From Sisyra terminalis (Eukaryota > Arthropoda > Insecta > Neuroptera > Sisyridae): a DNA stretch of 64,000 nt. This document shows, piece after piece, positions 12,221-23,045 of this stretch. Below the pieces are notes generated by a model. The model had not been told where the DNA came from. It ran no database searches and was given only the letters and a program-made list of their open reading frames with translations. Position numbers and translations under genes: made by a program. Each line of letters opens with the position of its first letter. Position 1 is the stretch's first letter. Where the stretch lies: assembly GCA_958496175.1 (NCBI GenBank), contig OY292278.1, forward strand, positions 16,926,001 through 16,990,000, written 5' to 3'.

Positions 12221-15200
12221 TTAGAAACCAATAATCAAACGTTGCCAAGAACCAAAAGCTTCTTCATATTTTTTCAAGATGAATAAGGGAAGTAATAAGG
12301 AAAAACTTCAGCTTCAACATTAAGCACATTCTAGATTGCCGATTGCCATTAAAAAATAATTATTTTTTTTGGTTATAATACTCGTTAGTTTTACAAAATT
12401 CATGTAATTAATTATTTTTATAACGACGCTTTTTAAAAACCTGTAGATTTAGAGTTCAAGATCTTTATGTTAAGCTACATTCAATGCAAAAAAATTTCAC
12501 GACTCTTTTTTTAAATCCAGTATTGATCTGAAGTGGCTAAAACTGTCGAATAATTATTTCGAATTTCGAAGTTTTCTAATGTAACAATAAAGATTATACT
12601 ATTCCAAGGTTGTCTTCCACCAATGGAAGTTTGATTGTTGGATTCTTATGGAAGGTTGAATTCTTATGTTAAGAAATTATCCTTTGATCGGACAATCCAT
12701 AGGCGATCCTCAAGCGATCTCTACGAAATTTGTGGTAGCTTACTTTGCATACAAATTTTATCAAATAATTTTTTGTAACCATATGCCAAATTTGTTAGAT
12801 TTCGAAACCGAAAACCGTTTTTATCGTCGAATAATGTAGTTGAAACTGATTATATATTTTAAAAAATTATTCGATAGTTTTTGATAGTTGTAACGAATAA
12901 TATAATTTATTTGTTCAACGATAGTTTTAGAAGACTCAAATAAAAATAAAATAATTTTTTATCCGCGTTTTGGTCGCTCGGAAAGTGGTTGAAGTTAGAA
13001 CGAGGAAGTTCCGTGCGCCATAAAATAGCTTTACGAGTAGGAATAAAAAGATTAAACTATTGATGAAAATATTAAGTCAAGTTTATCATATTTTTTTTAA
13101 TAACTTGCGCACTAGAAAGAAATTGGTTAAAAGGCAAAATTATTTAAAATAAACGTAAAAATATTTGACTCAAAAACATAAAAAGTATCAGGATAATGCC
13201 CATTGGTAAATTGGTCAAATTAATGATTAGTTTTAAGAGTATTTAAGAAATTAACATTTTCGTTGTTATCCTTTGTATACTTTTTGTTAATCATGGAAGA
13301 ACATCTTGGTTTTAATCATCTTTATGTTTAGAGAGATTAAATTTTGTTGAGAGATTGAAAAAACTACCCATATCTTTTGTTAGAGTAAAAGATGTACAAA
13401 TAATAAAAATTTTGGACAATGAATATTGGATTTCAAAATTTTATAATCTATGTTTAATGTGAATATCTTAAAAGTCAAAGTAAATATATTAAAATATTTC
13501 AAGCTTTAACATAAGGAAACAAACGATGTAGTTATTTCGATTAAAAGCTCGTATTGAGAGCTTTTAATTTAATTTTTGGACAACCTTTTTGAACTTCAAT
13601 TTGAAAAAAAGGGAAAATAAGCAAAAAATCGATATCAATGAAAAATAAAATGAGAAAATTAATCTGAAAGTGAAGTAAAGTATAGGCAATAAAATTTGAT
13701 AAGACAATGTGCGATGCCGACAAATACATTTATTATTGAAAACTCTCAAATTTATTGATTAAATTGATTGAATTAAATATTTAAAGGATGGAAGTAATAA
13801 ACCGGTTATTTAATATTTATTTTGTAAAATCACTGTTATTGAACGAAAATGGATTGGGGTAGCTGTAAAGGAGGAAACAGTAGGTGATAAAAGCGGAAAT
13901 AGAGGGCAGACGATCGTGGCTGTTCAGGTGTTACTTACACTCTCAATACCAGTGATAATGATTTTGTAATGCATTAGAGGGCGCTAGCCAAACGCACGAA
14001 GGGTCATTTTGATGGAAGTCGGGTTGAATGAAACGTTGATGGACGAAAGTTCGACACATCACATCGTTCCACTAAAAGCACTTTAGGATTGGATACAACA
14101 CTAACATTTATATGGTTCGTGGTAAAGATCGCATGTGCATTTTATTGCTGGATAATTTACCCAAGTGACACTAAAATGCTGGTTACGAGAAAAATACTTT
14201 TCGACCAAGAAATTTTCTAGTACATACATTTATTTATCCATGCATTACTCTCACGTTATTTTCCGAAAGCTACTTAATTTTAACACCATTACTTCTTCAT
14301 CATCAAACCATGAAGTTCTGATAAAAAGCTTTTCAAATAATTTTCTCTTGGTTCAATTAAAAATAAAAAATGAAAGGAAATAAAGGGAAATCAAATACTT
14401 TTTACGTAAACAAATAAAATATTTAATACGAAACCAAAGCTTTCTAACCCACAGGTGGTATTAAAACGAAGTTTTATCTTTCGTTTCGGGTTATGGTGCG
14501 AATTACCAAGGGTCACTAATATGGATTTATTGTTTGAGACGGGGTAAGAAGCTATCCTAGTAAACAAGGGCATAATAACCGTCCTATTCCCAGTTTCCTC
14601 ATTTCCTAAATCCACCGAACATTTATAATCAACACAACGAAGCTTCCCCAAATATCCACCATGAAAATAATAACTGCTCGAAATCCAATAATTTCTTATT
14701 AGCAATCAAAGATGCAGTATTTCTAGAAATTATTTTCTAAATAAACCGAATGGAAATAATATTTTATTGGAGCTCGAATATTATTCTCATGTAAAAACTT
14801 GACACTCATAATGTCAAACTAAAAATGCAATAAAAACACACCCCCGTTGAAGAAATAAAAAGTACGCGAATTTTTATGGGAATAAAAAAACTATGACAAT
14901 TTTTACGATACGCCCATCAAATATGTAATGTATTCGTCGTATATATTTGTGAAAATTGTTAAAAATACAACAGTAAATATGAGGGTTGGGTGCGCAACGT
15001 ACCATCATACCCTCAAGTAAATTTGTAAAACTTTCTCTGCACGTGTCACTACTTTATATTAGTCTAAAGGGGATTTCATATTTAAAAAAAAATGTCATTT
15101 TTCAGCAGAAGTTTTAATTTAAAAATTATTTTTAAGCAAATTTTCCTGATTAAAAATTCTTTCAAGTCGATCAATACGGTAATGGAGCGCAAACGTTTAT

Positions 15201-16269
15201 TTGAAATATGACATTATAATATTTTAGTGAAAGCTTTAAAAAGTAATTGATTCGGGATGCGTAGATGCTCGCTGCTTATGGCAAGATAAGAAAATCTTTA
15301 GAAAAGAAAATATCCAAAGGGCGGAAAATACTCGTATCACAAATTAAGCCTTTCCGCAAGTCTTTTGCAATTAACGCAGAACAATTACGTAAAGCAAATG
15401 CATTTGAATTTCTATTGGGAAATTAATTAAATCCAGTGTTTTTCTTCAAATAACACAAACCGGAATTTAAAATTCAAACGCCTTTTTTTCGCTGATGTAT
15501 ACCAATAAAAAATAAAATAAAAATATTACTGTTGTTATCATATTTTTTTTCGGAGGACATTTGTTGTTTAGATCCATGAGTTTTTACGGCCAAACATGGA
15601 TTCAAAGGCAGTAAAGCTTTGAGTACCGAGTTGTAACCCAAATACACAAACACGGAAGAAAAAGGATAAAATATAAATTCAAGAAAATAACGTTGAATCA
15701 TCAATAGTTTTCCGGTATGGTTAACTGTTCAGAATTAGTCCATTTTTGCGTATTTCATTTTCACAATAAGGTCATTCATTAACTACGTAAAAGTAATTCT
15801 TTTTCAATCCCTATGTATCTTATTAAAAAAAATGAGATTTAACAATATTTTTATGTCCTTTCCTTTTTGAAAGTATTGTTGGTAATTTATGAAATACACG
15901 AACACAATGTTTGCGAAAAATCTAGCTACAGCGAAGTTGGAGGAAAATGTTTTAGAAGTTAAAACAAGCTTTTAATAAATCGATTTCATCCTTCATTACT
16001 TAAAATCATTGCCCATTATCAAATATCGTAATTTACCATAAAAAATCCATTTCAAAGTGATTTTTTTTTCTTTTCGGCCATTTTGTGTGTTTAGGACACC
16101 AAATTAGAGAACCAATTCATCTGTTATGCTACAGCAAATTGAGGTTACTTCCGGAAAATCATTTCAATTTCAATAGTGACAAAAGGTTCAAAATCATTTT
16201 GACATAAGTTTTTCAACCCTAAATTCTTTAGGAGTTATCAAAAAAGCCACCTTTTAAACAGAAGCGATA
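12221..16269. other. AT-rich non-coding sequence
   Basis: No gene is supported. Overlapping minus frames at 13541-13749 and a 104-codon minus frame at 14391-14705 have no recognisable motifs. A block at about 13850-14160 is GC-richer and includes TAGAGGGCGCTAG near 13975, loosely like a CTCF-type core. I do not call it a site. Confidence 0.5.
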
Positions 16270-16426
16270 AAATGTTTGGCCTCTTGTGATTTTCTCCTCT
16301 TCCCAAAATTAAAAAGTACCATGAGAGGACTATGATTAAGGCTGCAATCGCTGGAGGAGCTTAAAGCAATACCACAAGTGCATTGTACCAAAGAGGGGTT
16401 ACTTTGAGGGGGATAAAAAAATTTAG
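16270..16426 (+). pseudogene. mariner transposase, C-terminal remnant
   Basis: The conceptual translation shows the end of a mariner-family DDD transposase in pieces. LASCDFLLFPKLKS (from about 16276) matches the family block around the third catalytic aspartate (usually LAPCDFFLFPKLK), and the Asp codon is at 16288-16290. After an in-frame stop comes SLEELKAIPQ, and in a second frame KCIVPKRGYFEGDKK, the usual C-terminal YFEGD motif. A stop and a frameshift break the frame. Everything before the third Asp block, and both terminal inverted repeats, are missing or unrecognisable. It is a dead fragment of the mobility enzyme, not a host gene. Confidence 0.85.
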
Positions 16427-16499
16427 ACGAATTAATGAATATTTTTTTTTTTAAAAATGAAAAGGGCCAACATTTCTCTAGTTTAGATAAGGTTCATTT

Positions 16500-16651
16500 T
16501 CTAATTAACTTCATTCTACTTAAATAAAAAATCATTTCCCTTAACCAAATAACCTTAAATAACCTAGATCTTAAACAACCTGAATTTTTTTTCTTATTTA
16601 AAAAAATATAAAAGCTGAGATCTGAATTTTATCATCTATTAGTTTTTTTTA
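16500..16651 (+). repeat. Fragment shared with the 58.9-kb hammerhead element
   Basis: The segment AACCTGAATT ... TCTTATTTAAAAAAA ... AAAGCTGAG ... GAATTTTATCATCTATT (16575-16645) recurs at about 58992-59058 in the same order and orientation. Weaker similarity extends left (CTAATTAA ... TTAAATAAAAAATCA). It has no coding potential. It connects directly to the palindrome at 16652, linking the two hammerhead-type loci of the window to one repeat family. Confidence 0.6.
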
Positions 16652-16810
16652 TTTTTAGTAGGATAGTGGACATGAAAGGATGAACATCTAATGCTAAATT
16701 AATAATTAGTATATGGATCTACATCCTTTCATGTCCAGTATCCTACTAAAAATAAATAATATTATGTAAATTATGGATACAACCAATTTGTCGATTAGTT
16801 TTTTTATTCA
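16652..16810. mobile_element. Palindromic repeat, core-less relative of the 51-kb element
   Basis: Arms of 31 bases (16652-16682 and 16722-16752) pair with a single mismatch around a 39-base spacer. The spacer's right part (GCTAAATTAATAATTAGTAT) and the flank after the right arm (AATAATATTATGTAAATTATGG) match the outer right arm and flank of the 50922-51197 palindrome. The CTGATGA and GAAAC blocks present in that element are absent, as if the central part had been deleted. Confidence 0.75.
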
Positions 16811-17955
16811 AAATTCTTCAAGATTTATTAAGAAACTTACTAAACAGAAGGAATAAAATGTTTTAAAAATTAAGGAATCCTTGCAGTGTAAAATTACTAT
16901 AATATTTGCTTAGTATTTTTACATTTGCTAAGAAGTTACAGTTATAATTAATTATCAGTTATTCACCTTTGAACTTTAAAGCTTCACATAAAACGCACTC
17001 TTTAACAGAAAAAGATACCTTTTTGTAGTTGAAATTTTACCTAATTCCTCCTTATGTGATTACTTATTAAAAGCAGTTATGACAACCAACCTACTTATAA
17101 GATATTTATGAGCTTTTAGAGAATGAGCTTTTGGGATTGCTTCCAATTTTCCAAGTTTTTGAAAAGCGTTTTATGTGCTTATATTGTTCGTATGAGAACC
17201 ACGTGAGGGTAGAATAAAAGAGATGTGTGCATTTAAAATTTAGGACGAAAATAAATTTATAGCCAAAATAAAACTTTACGATGCTTCATTAAAACGTAAA
17301 TAAAGTCTCATTTATATAAAAAGGTAACTAAAGTAATGTCATATATCTTCATTATATGGATGAGTCAAGCCGAAAGCCTTCATTTCGCAGGTGACATCAA
17401 AACTAGACAAGTCCTACACCCCTGAAAACACGTTAATACAATGAATCTGGTTGTGCACGTCAGGCATATTGTGGGTCATTGTTGAATCGATGTATTCTCT
17501 GGGTAAGATAATCCCTCTATATATGTTAGTCTAAGCCTACGTTATGTTAGTTAGGTTAGAAGCTTTTGTGTTTGAATGTTACGAACGCAGGAAGTTCGGG
17601 TAAAGTAAAGGGTTGGAGGTGTTTAGTGAATGGACTTACTCTGATTGGGTGTGTAGGTTTTGTAAAAAGGGTGAGTGCTTATTGTAAGCATGTACAGGAT
17701 TTGTAATACGAATGAAACGTTCTCTTTGGCCTATCGTGTCGTTAATTTTAATGACGGTCGCTTCTTGGGCTTTTCCGGCTTCATAGACATATTATAGACG
17801 CACGTACAGATCATATTAATATCGGTTCGTATGAAAGTCGAACGTCTATTTATTAGGTTCGTCTTGGATTTTCGTCCCAATGTCAATTTAAAGATTTCCA
17901 TTACACGTGCCCGAAAATAAGATTCGGCCTATTAATGAGACTACAATCTAATTTT
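16811..17955. other. AT-rich non-coding sequence
   Basis: No gene supported. A stretch near 17390-17430 reads LHFAGDIKT in one frame, vaguely like a LINE reverse-transcriptase FADD region, but the flanks do not support it. The 17560-17880 part is GC-richer and unremarkable. Confidence 0.5.
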
Positions 17956-18045
17956 GTACTTACGTTATAAATAGTATACTGAATTGTCACATGGGTACAA
18001 CGATAAACTTTACGCTTACCTGTAAAGAAAAGAAAGATAATATTA
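17956..18045 (-). promoter_or_regulatory. Ratchet point 2: zero-length exon with downstream cryptic donor
   Basis: On the minus strand a strong pyrimidine tract (complement of 18024-18042) ends in TTTACAG (CAG at 18022-18020) and continues directly with GTAAGCG (GTAAGC at 18019-18014). A TTAAT branch-like element lies upstream. Downstream, GTAAGTAC (17963-17956) would end a 56-base cryptic exon at 17964-18019. The layout is the same as at 3.7 kb, including the identical eight-base cryptic donor followed by AAA. A 141-codon minus frame (17901-18326) runs straight across the junction and looks like a chance frame. The site lies 14.3 kb upstream of ratchet point 1 in the inferred transcript. Confidence 0.7.
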
Positions 18046-19906
18046 ATAATTTTTTCCAAAATTAACGAGTGAATCAATGTTTGTTTACAATATATTTGAA
18101 ATAAAGGAAAATTATAACATATTTGGAACAGTTTTACAAGAATATATTTTATCCTTTTTTGGCCCTGTTTAAGATTGAAAAAATATGATATGTTTGATTG
18201 ATAATAATTGACTATTAAGAAATCAAGATTTTTCAAATTATACTTTGAAAATATTTTTAATACTATTCCATTCCCGGAAAAGCGAGAAAAACTTTTATAC
18301 GGATAACAAAATTTTATAATTATCAATGGTACTATGAGTGGTTTCTTGAAAATATGTTAAAGTTAAGGATTTTGGAGCTTTATTTAAATAATTTTTTGAG
18401 TCAAAAATATTGGGTCCTCAAAAGTTTTCCAGAGAAAACAAAAAACATCGTTTGAACACCTGGATATTTCATTTGAAGTCGAAGAAAATAACAAAGTAAG
18501 ATATTATAGTAAAATTTTCAAACATTTATGTCTTGCTTTGAAAAATCAAATTGATTGTTCCGGATTAATTTTTTTTAAAACTCAGTACTCTATGATTTCT
18601 AAGTGTAAAACTTTTTTAACTTTATAAACACACTACTATTGGGAACTGACCACTTTGATCACAACGTTTGATGGCCAAAAAAGTACTTACTAGTTTTTGT
18701 CCTCTTTTATACAACTATATAAAATAGTTCACTATAAATATATTAAACATCAAAAACAATTTTTTTAATTGAAATGGCAGATTTTAAAGTCAGTCCCTAT
18801 AAGTCCCTGTACTATTCTTTACTATAAGTCCCTGTATAAAAGAAAAGTATAGTTTTCTTTTTTATGAATAGTTTAGGTAGTAAATCACATGAAAATCAAG
18901 AAATAAGTTTTCTTGCTATACTCAAGTCTAGAAGCCATTTTTTGAACGTCAAAAATTTATTCGGAGAGAAAACAAATTTTTTTCCCTACTTTCAAAACTG
19001 ATCCTTGAATTTCGTAAAGTTCTTTCATATGAGAAAAATGTAAACAAAACGCTGTAAAACTCATCATAATATTGCTATTATTTCCATTATTTTATTACAC
19101 TTAGTTAAGTAAAGGTGGAATTTTGGGCAATTTTTTGATTGCACATAATACGTAGCCATGTTTTTTAATCCACGCCTATTGGTCATTTGAGATTTGAAAA
19201 AAAAAAACAGATTACTAGTGACGTTATAAAGGGATTGTGAACTTTTTAAGCATGGTGAATCGATCCCGGAAATATATTTTAACAACTTTTTGTAGGCACT
19301 AATTAAATACTAAGATCATGGAAGTTTCAGTTCTCTACCGCAATTAATTATTGTGAGAAAAAATAGTAAGTTAATAACTTAAATCAATTGACTAAACCGA
19401 TTGACCGAAAGTTTTAATATGATTTAGGCGTTGAATATGAAATTCCATTAAAATTAAAATGTATATTGTATATGGCATTGACTTTAGCAATGGCTATGTT
19501 AAATTTTTAAAATTTCAATAATCAAAACAAATGCACAACTTTAAATCTCACTATCCCATTGGTTAAAAGCTTCTGGCATTGAAGTGGTATGTCATCATCA
19601 GATATTAGTGCAATGCTAGGCTTATTCATACTATATTTTTTCTTAATTAATTAATTTAATTTAACTAAAATCCAAAACACTGGTATACGTGATAACTTAA
19701 GAAGTGCCCCATTCATCAAGGCAACAGTTCTTTTATTTGTGTAAGTGAAATGTTTTTAAATTCTGAAAATCAACCCCTTTTTCTTCGGTTCTATCTTTTG
19801 TTAAGTTGTTTTTCGCAATCCTCAATTGCATTAAATGGAGATTTAAGAAAATTTATGAAAACTGAAAATTGTACAAACGAATAAGGAAATTTTGCAAAAC
19901 AAATTG
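18046..19906. other. AT-rich non-coding sequence with a small tandem duplication
   Basis: No gene seen. At 18796-18836 the block CTATAAGTCCCTGTA occurs twice about 25 bases apart, a short tandem duplication. The rest is AT-rich and has no recognised element. Confidence 0.5.
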
Positions 19907-20458
19907 CTAAATTCTAATTAAAGAATGTAATGGTAGACAAAAGAAGTTTATCTCATCCAAGCGAAACATAACGCAGTAATTAATTAACGTGAAACTATCA
20001 GAAAAAGTGTACATATTATATTTAAATTGTAGTACATTTTCATGTTTTACGAGCATAAAAATACCATTTAAGAGGAACGAAACGGGCAAAATGGCAGGAT
20101 GAGATGGAAAATACGGACATAGACAGATCCACATAATAGGACAAACAGAGTAACAGAATATAAAAAGAATGATCAATGGTTGAACAAAACGATCATGGAA
20201 CGGAAAAGAACGCAAAAGAAATAAAACTTGATAAAATTTAATATGAACGCATGTAAAAGTTTCAATTACGCGAGCATGTAAAAGCCTATAGTGAAGTGGT
20301 GTATAGAGGTCGTGCGGAACGAGTTTATGGACATTTTTAGTAGCGTACTGTAGCCCATGAATCAACTCTCCACGGCCCCATTTCCAACCGTTAAATGCAT
20401 ATTTTAACGAAGACAATAAAAATACGAGTGAATATTGTCTGACAAAGATAAAGCGCAT
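19907..20458 (-). CDS. Unrecognised open frame, 183 codons, probably not a gene
   Basis: This is the longest ATG-started open frame in the window (first ATG at 20458-20456; the frame stays open without an ATG to 20503). The product is rich in Phe, Leu, Tyr, His and Cys and has several hydrophobic runs, for example around FVQPLIILFIFCY and AILPVSFLLNGIFML, so it could be read as a membrane protein. No family motif is recognised. The minus strand here is T-rich and A-poor, which lowers stop frequency and can produce long chance frames. I see no promoter or splice structure that favours it. Alternatives are an intronic single-exon gene, a transposon fragment, or chance; I favour chance. Confidence 0.15.
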   Translation of the reverse strand: MRFIFVRQYSLVFLLSSLKYAFNGWKWGRGELIHGLQYATKNVHKLVPHDLYTPLHYRLLHARVIETFTCVHIKFYQVLFLLRSFPFHDRFVQPLIILFIFCYSVCPIMWICLCPYFPSHPAILPVSFLLNGIFMLVKHENVLQFKYNMYTFSDSFTLINYCVMFRLDEINFFCLPLHSLIRI

Positions 20459-21800
20459 ACTGTAACCAACCCAATGGTCGCCTATCGATAGAGCTGAACT
20501 CAAATAAACCGATTTGTTAAAGAAATGGCTAATACATTATCGAAAACTCGTTTTAAAACAAAGGAACAAAGAAGTGGGAACTGAAGTTTTTTTTCCATAC
20601 TTTCTTACCACCAATTTGAAAGAAGATTCTCGATTCGACTCACATTCCATTGAAAATTTTAAAAAACCTACCACTTTAGAGGACACCCAAAGCAAAAATG
20701 TGTAAAGTAATTGAACTATACTCAACGAATTTCATTCTAAAACTGTAATTGATCCATTTAATTCTTAAGCAAAATTAGGGAAGAAAACAGCCACCCCCCA
20801 CCCACTTAAAACTGCACGCTTTTCATAAGCGGACAAACGTTTCCATTTAATCAATTATACGAACTGATCTTGGAGAATCTGTAGAAAAACGTGAAAAACT
20901 AGCATCTTGGATTAATAACGTCCGTTTCTCAAGTAATTTTTCACGTTTCGTTGCATGGCATATTCATTTTCATTTCTTTGTACGCTGAGGTTTGTGTATA
21001 AAAATGTGGTAAAATGCAACAAAATGCTTTTGTATTGCATAAAAAGAAGTGACTTGCTAGAAGCAGACAAAGTAGACGACGAACGATATTTGTACGCTAC
21101 GTATATATAAAGGCCATGTAAAAGTTTATAAACAGATAGATCCGTGTACATGCAAATAAAGTACTGTATGATAAACATTCACATTGAAAAGGATTGCTTC
21201 CTCATTTTCAAAGAAAATATTATACATGAAATATAACTAGCTACATAAATACCACACAAACGCAATATTCTTTATAATACAATGAAAAGAAAAACATTTA
21301 AGGAAAAACATTTTTTTCCAAACAACAAAAACCTTATTGCATTTATTGGTTTATTTTCCACCAAATTGAAGTTTAGAGTACCAATATTGTTTGTGAAAGA
21401 TTCACTAAAGCTTATTGTATCTATTATAATTCTAACTTATAAGGAGCTTATTTGGATAGCCATAATATTAAGGTGAAAGCACGTAGATTGGAGAAAATAC
21501 GGAGATTGTGGAGCAATAACATTTCCCTTTTGAATAACAAATGAAATAATTGTGTTTTTGAAATACGATTAAAATAGTTAAATAAATGTTTTTGAAGACA
21601 AATGTTACCACCTCATCCATTTCCAACGTTAAAAATTCCATTAAATGGAGTAATATCAATGCTTTTTGTTAAAATTATTATTCTTTAAAAAATGAGGAAA
21701 ATAAAATAATTATTTTCATCTGTTTTGAATCTTCATCTATATTTATATAATACCGACTAAAGCATTCATAAAGTTTCGAATTGATAATTGACAAGGTAAT
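20459..21800. other. AT-rich non-coding sequence
   Basis: No gene is supported. Overlapping frames on both strands at 20514-20725 are complementary shadows of each other without motifs. A C-rich run at about 20788-20806 is the only compositional oddity. Confidence 0.5.
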
Positions 21801-23045
21801 AAAAAGACCTCCAACCTTCACTTCGCAGACGATAAAACATTAATTGCGTACGATGAGAAGGCAATGCTGGAATTCATTGGAAGGATTGAAGCCGTGAATC
21901 AAGATTGTGGTGTAAAAATTAACACCAATAAGACCAAAATAATGATTGTTGACCGCCAAAATGAACATCAAAATCAGCACAAAAGCGTAGGTACCTTTTT
22001 AATTGTGGAAAGAATCGATTATTTAGACTCGATAATATATAAATTTGGCTCATGCGAGCACGAAATTAAACGAAGTATCGAAATTACTAGGTCTGGTAGG
22101 ACACATTGTCCAAATAGTAAACGAATCGCAACATAAAGCAACTAAAATCAAATTGGTAAATAAACTAGCTTTTCATATCTTCTCCTACGCTTCGGAGACT
22201 TAAACTAGCCGTGTAAATGATCGGCGACGAATTGATTCCTTTAAATGTAGGATTGGAGGAAAATGCTGTGGATTCCATGGACGGTTAAAAGAACAAACAA
22301 TTTTATATTAAATGTAGTTAAGCCAGTCCAAAAATTTTCTTTAAGGACATATGGAAGAATCCTCGGGGTTTTCAGACTTAGTAGGGATGCAAACGAGACA
22401 TCGGTTTTTTCAAACATCGATTTTTTGTATTAAATATCGATCATTTAACATTGATGATGAAACCCAAAACATCGATAATACATCGCTTTTCATGGACGAT
22501 GTTTTATGAACAATATTTTATAATAGCCCCAACCCACAGTCCTGATCATGATCTAAGCTACACACATAAACAGATACCTCTTTCAGTCACAGGCGTTGAC
22601 TTGTAAGCTCCATCAATTTATAATATAACGCGTGAGATAATAAACTAACGGTAGGTTAGGCTAAGTTAAATTGTAGTCTCATGACGTTAGTATTGTATTA
22701 AATTATTTGAGAAACATTTTTTTATTAATATATTTACATGGTGGTAAGAACCATCGAAAAAAAATCGATATATCGTTCATAAACTTCGATATTTCATTTT
22801 TAAAAATATCAATGCTTTTATGGGCAATGTTGCATCTCTAATCGCACGTCACGATACCATGGAAAAGGTGATGGTATAGGGCAACTTGAAGGGAAAAGAA
22901 ACCAAGGGTGATAACCGACCCGTTGGACCAAAGTGATGAAAAAGCTCGTTGATTTGAGTCTCGCTACCGTACCACATAAGCAAGGACCGTAATCGCTGGA
23001 GAAGAACCATCCAGCAGGTCCTGGAAAATTAGAAATTCCCCAAGT
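21801..23045 (+). pseudogene. LINE (RTE/CR1-like) reverse-transcriptase remnant, interrupted
   Basis: Several frames together spell the C-terminal half of a non-LTR retrotransposon ORF2. LHFADD at about 21816-21833 is the RT catalytic box. It is followed by CGVKINTNKTKIMIV, YLDSIIYKFGSCEHEIKRSI and, at about 22119-22199, KATKIKLVNKLAFHIFSYAS. Next come DRRRIDSF and, in another frame, KMLWIPWTVKRTN. After an insert at 22382-22840 the C-terminal part resumes with ARHDTMEKVMV and KDRNRWRRTIQQ (to about 23030). These blocks are typical of insect endonuclease-reverse transcriptases. At least two frameshifts, several stops, the missing N-terminal half (endonuclease, early RT) and the insertion make it dead. 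Confidence 0.85.
22382..22840. mobile_element. Non-autonomous DNA transposon inserted in the LINE remnant
   Basis: The ends are imperfect inverted repeats: TAGGGATGCAA at 22382-22392 and, inverted, TAGAGATGCAA at 22830-22840. The interior is rich in ATCGAT-type words near both ends and has no open frame. The LINE coding similarity stops just left and resumes just right of these ends, which fixes the boundaries independently. The termini resemble hAT ends (TAGGGATG), but the eight bases outside do not match, so the family is uncertain. If the outer TA is the duplication, a TA-targeting element is possible. Confidence 0.7.

Noticed and set aside
13970..13995. CTCF-like word TAGAGGGCGCTAG
   Set aside because: Partial match to the consensus, a single occurrence and no supporting context.
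17390..17480. LHFAGDIKT, possible second LINE reverse-transcriptase fragment
   Set aside because: Only a short FADD-like word; the residues before and after do not match any RT block I know.
17901..18326. 141-codon minus-strand open frame
   Set aside because: It runs uninterrupted across the ratchet-point junction, its product is Ile/Leu/Phe/Lys-rich with no motif, and it is best explained as a chance frame in T-rich sequence.
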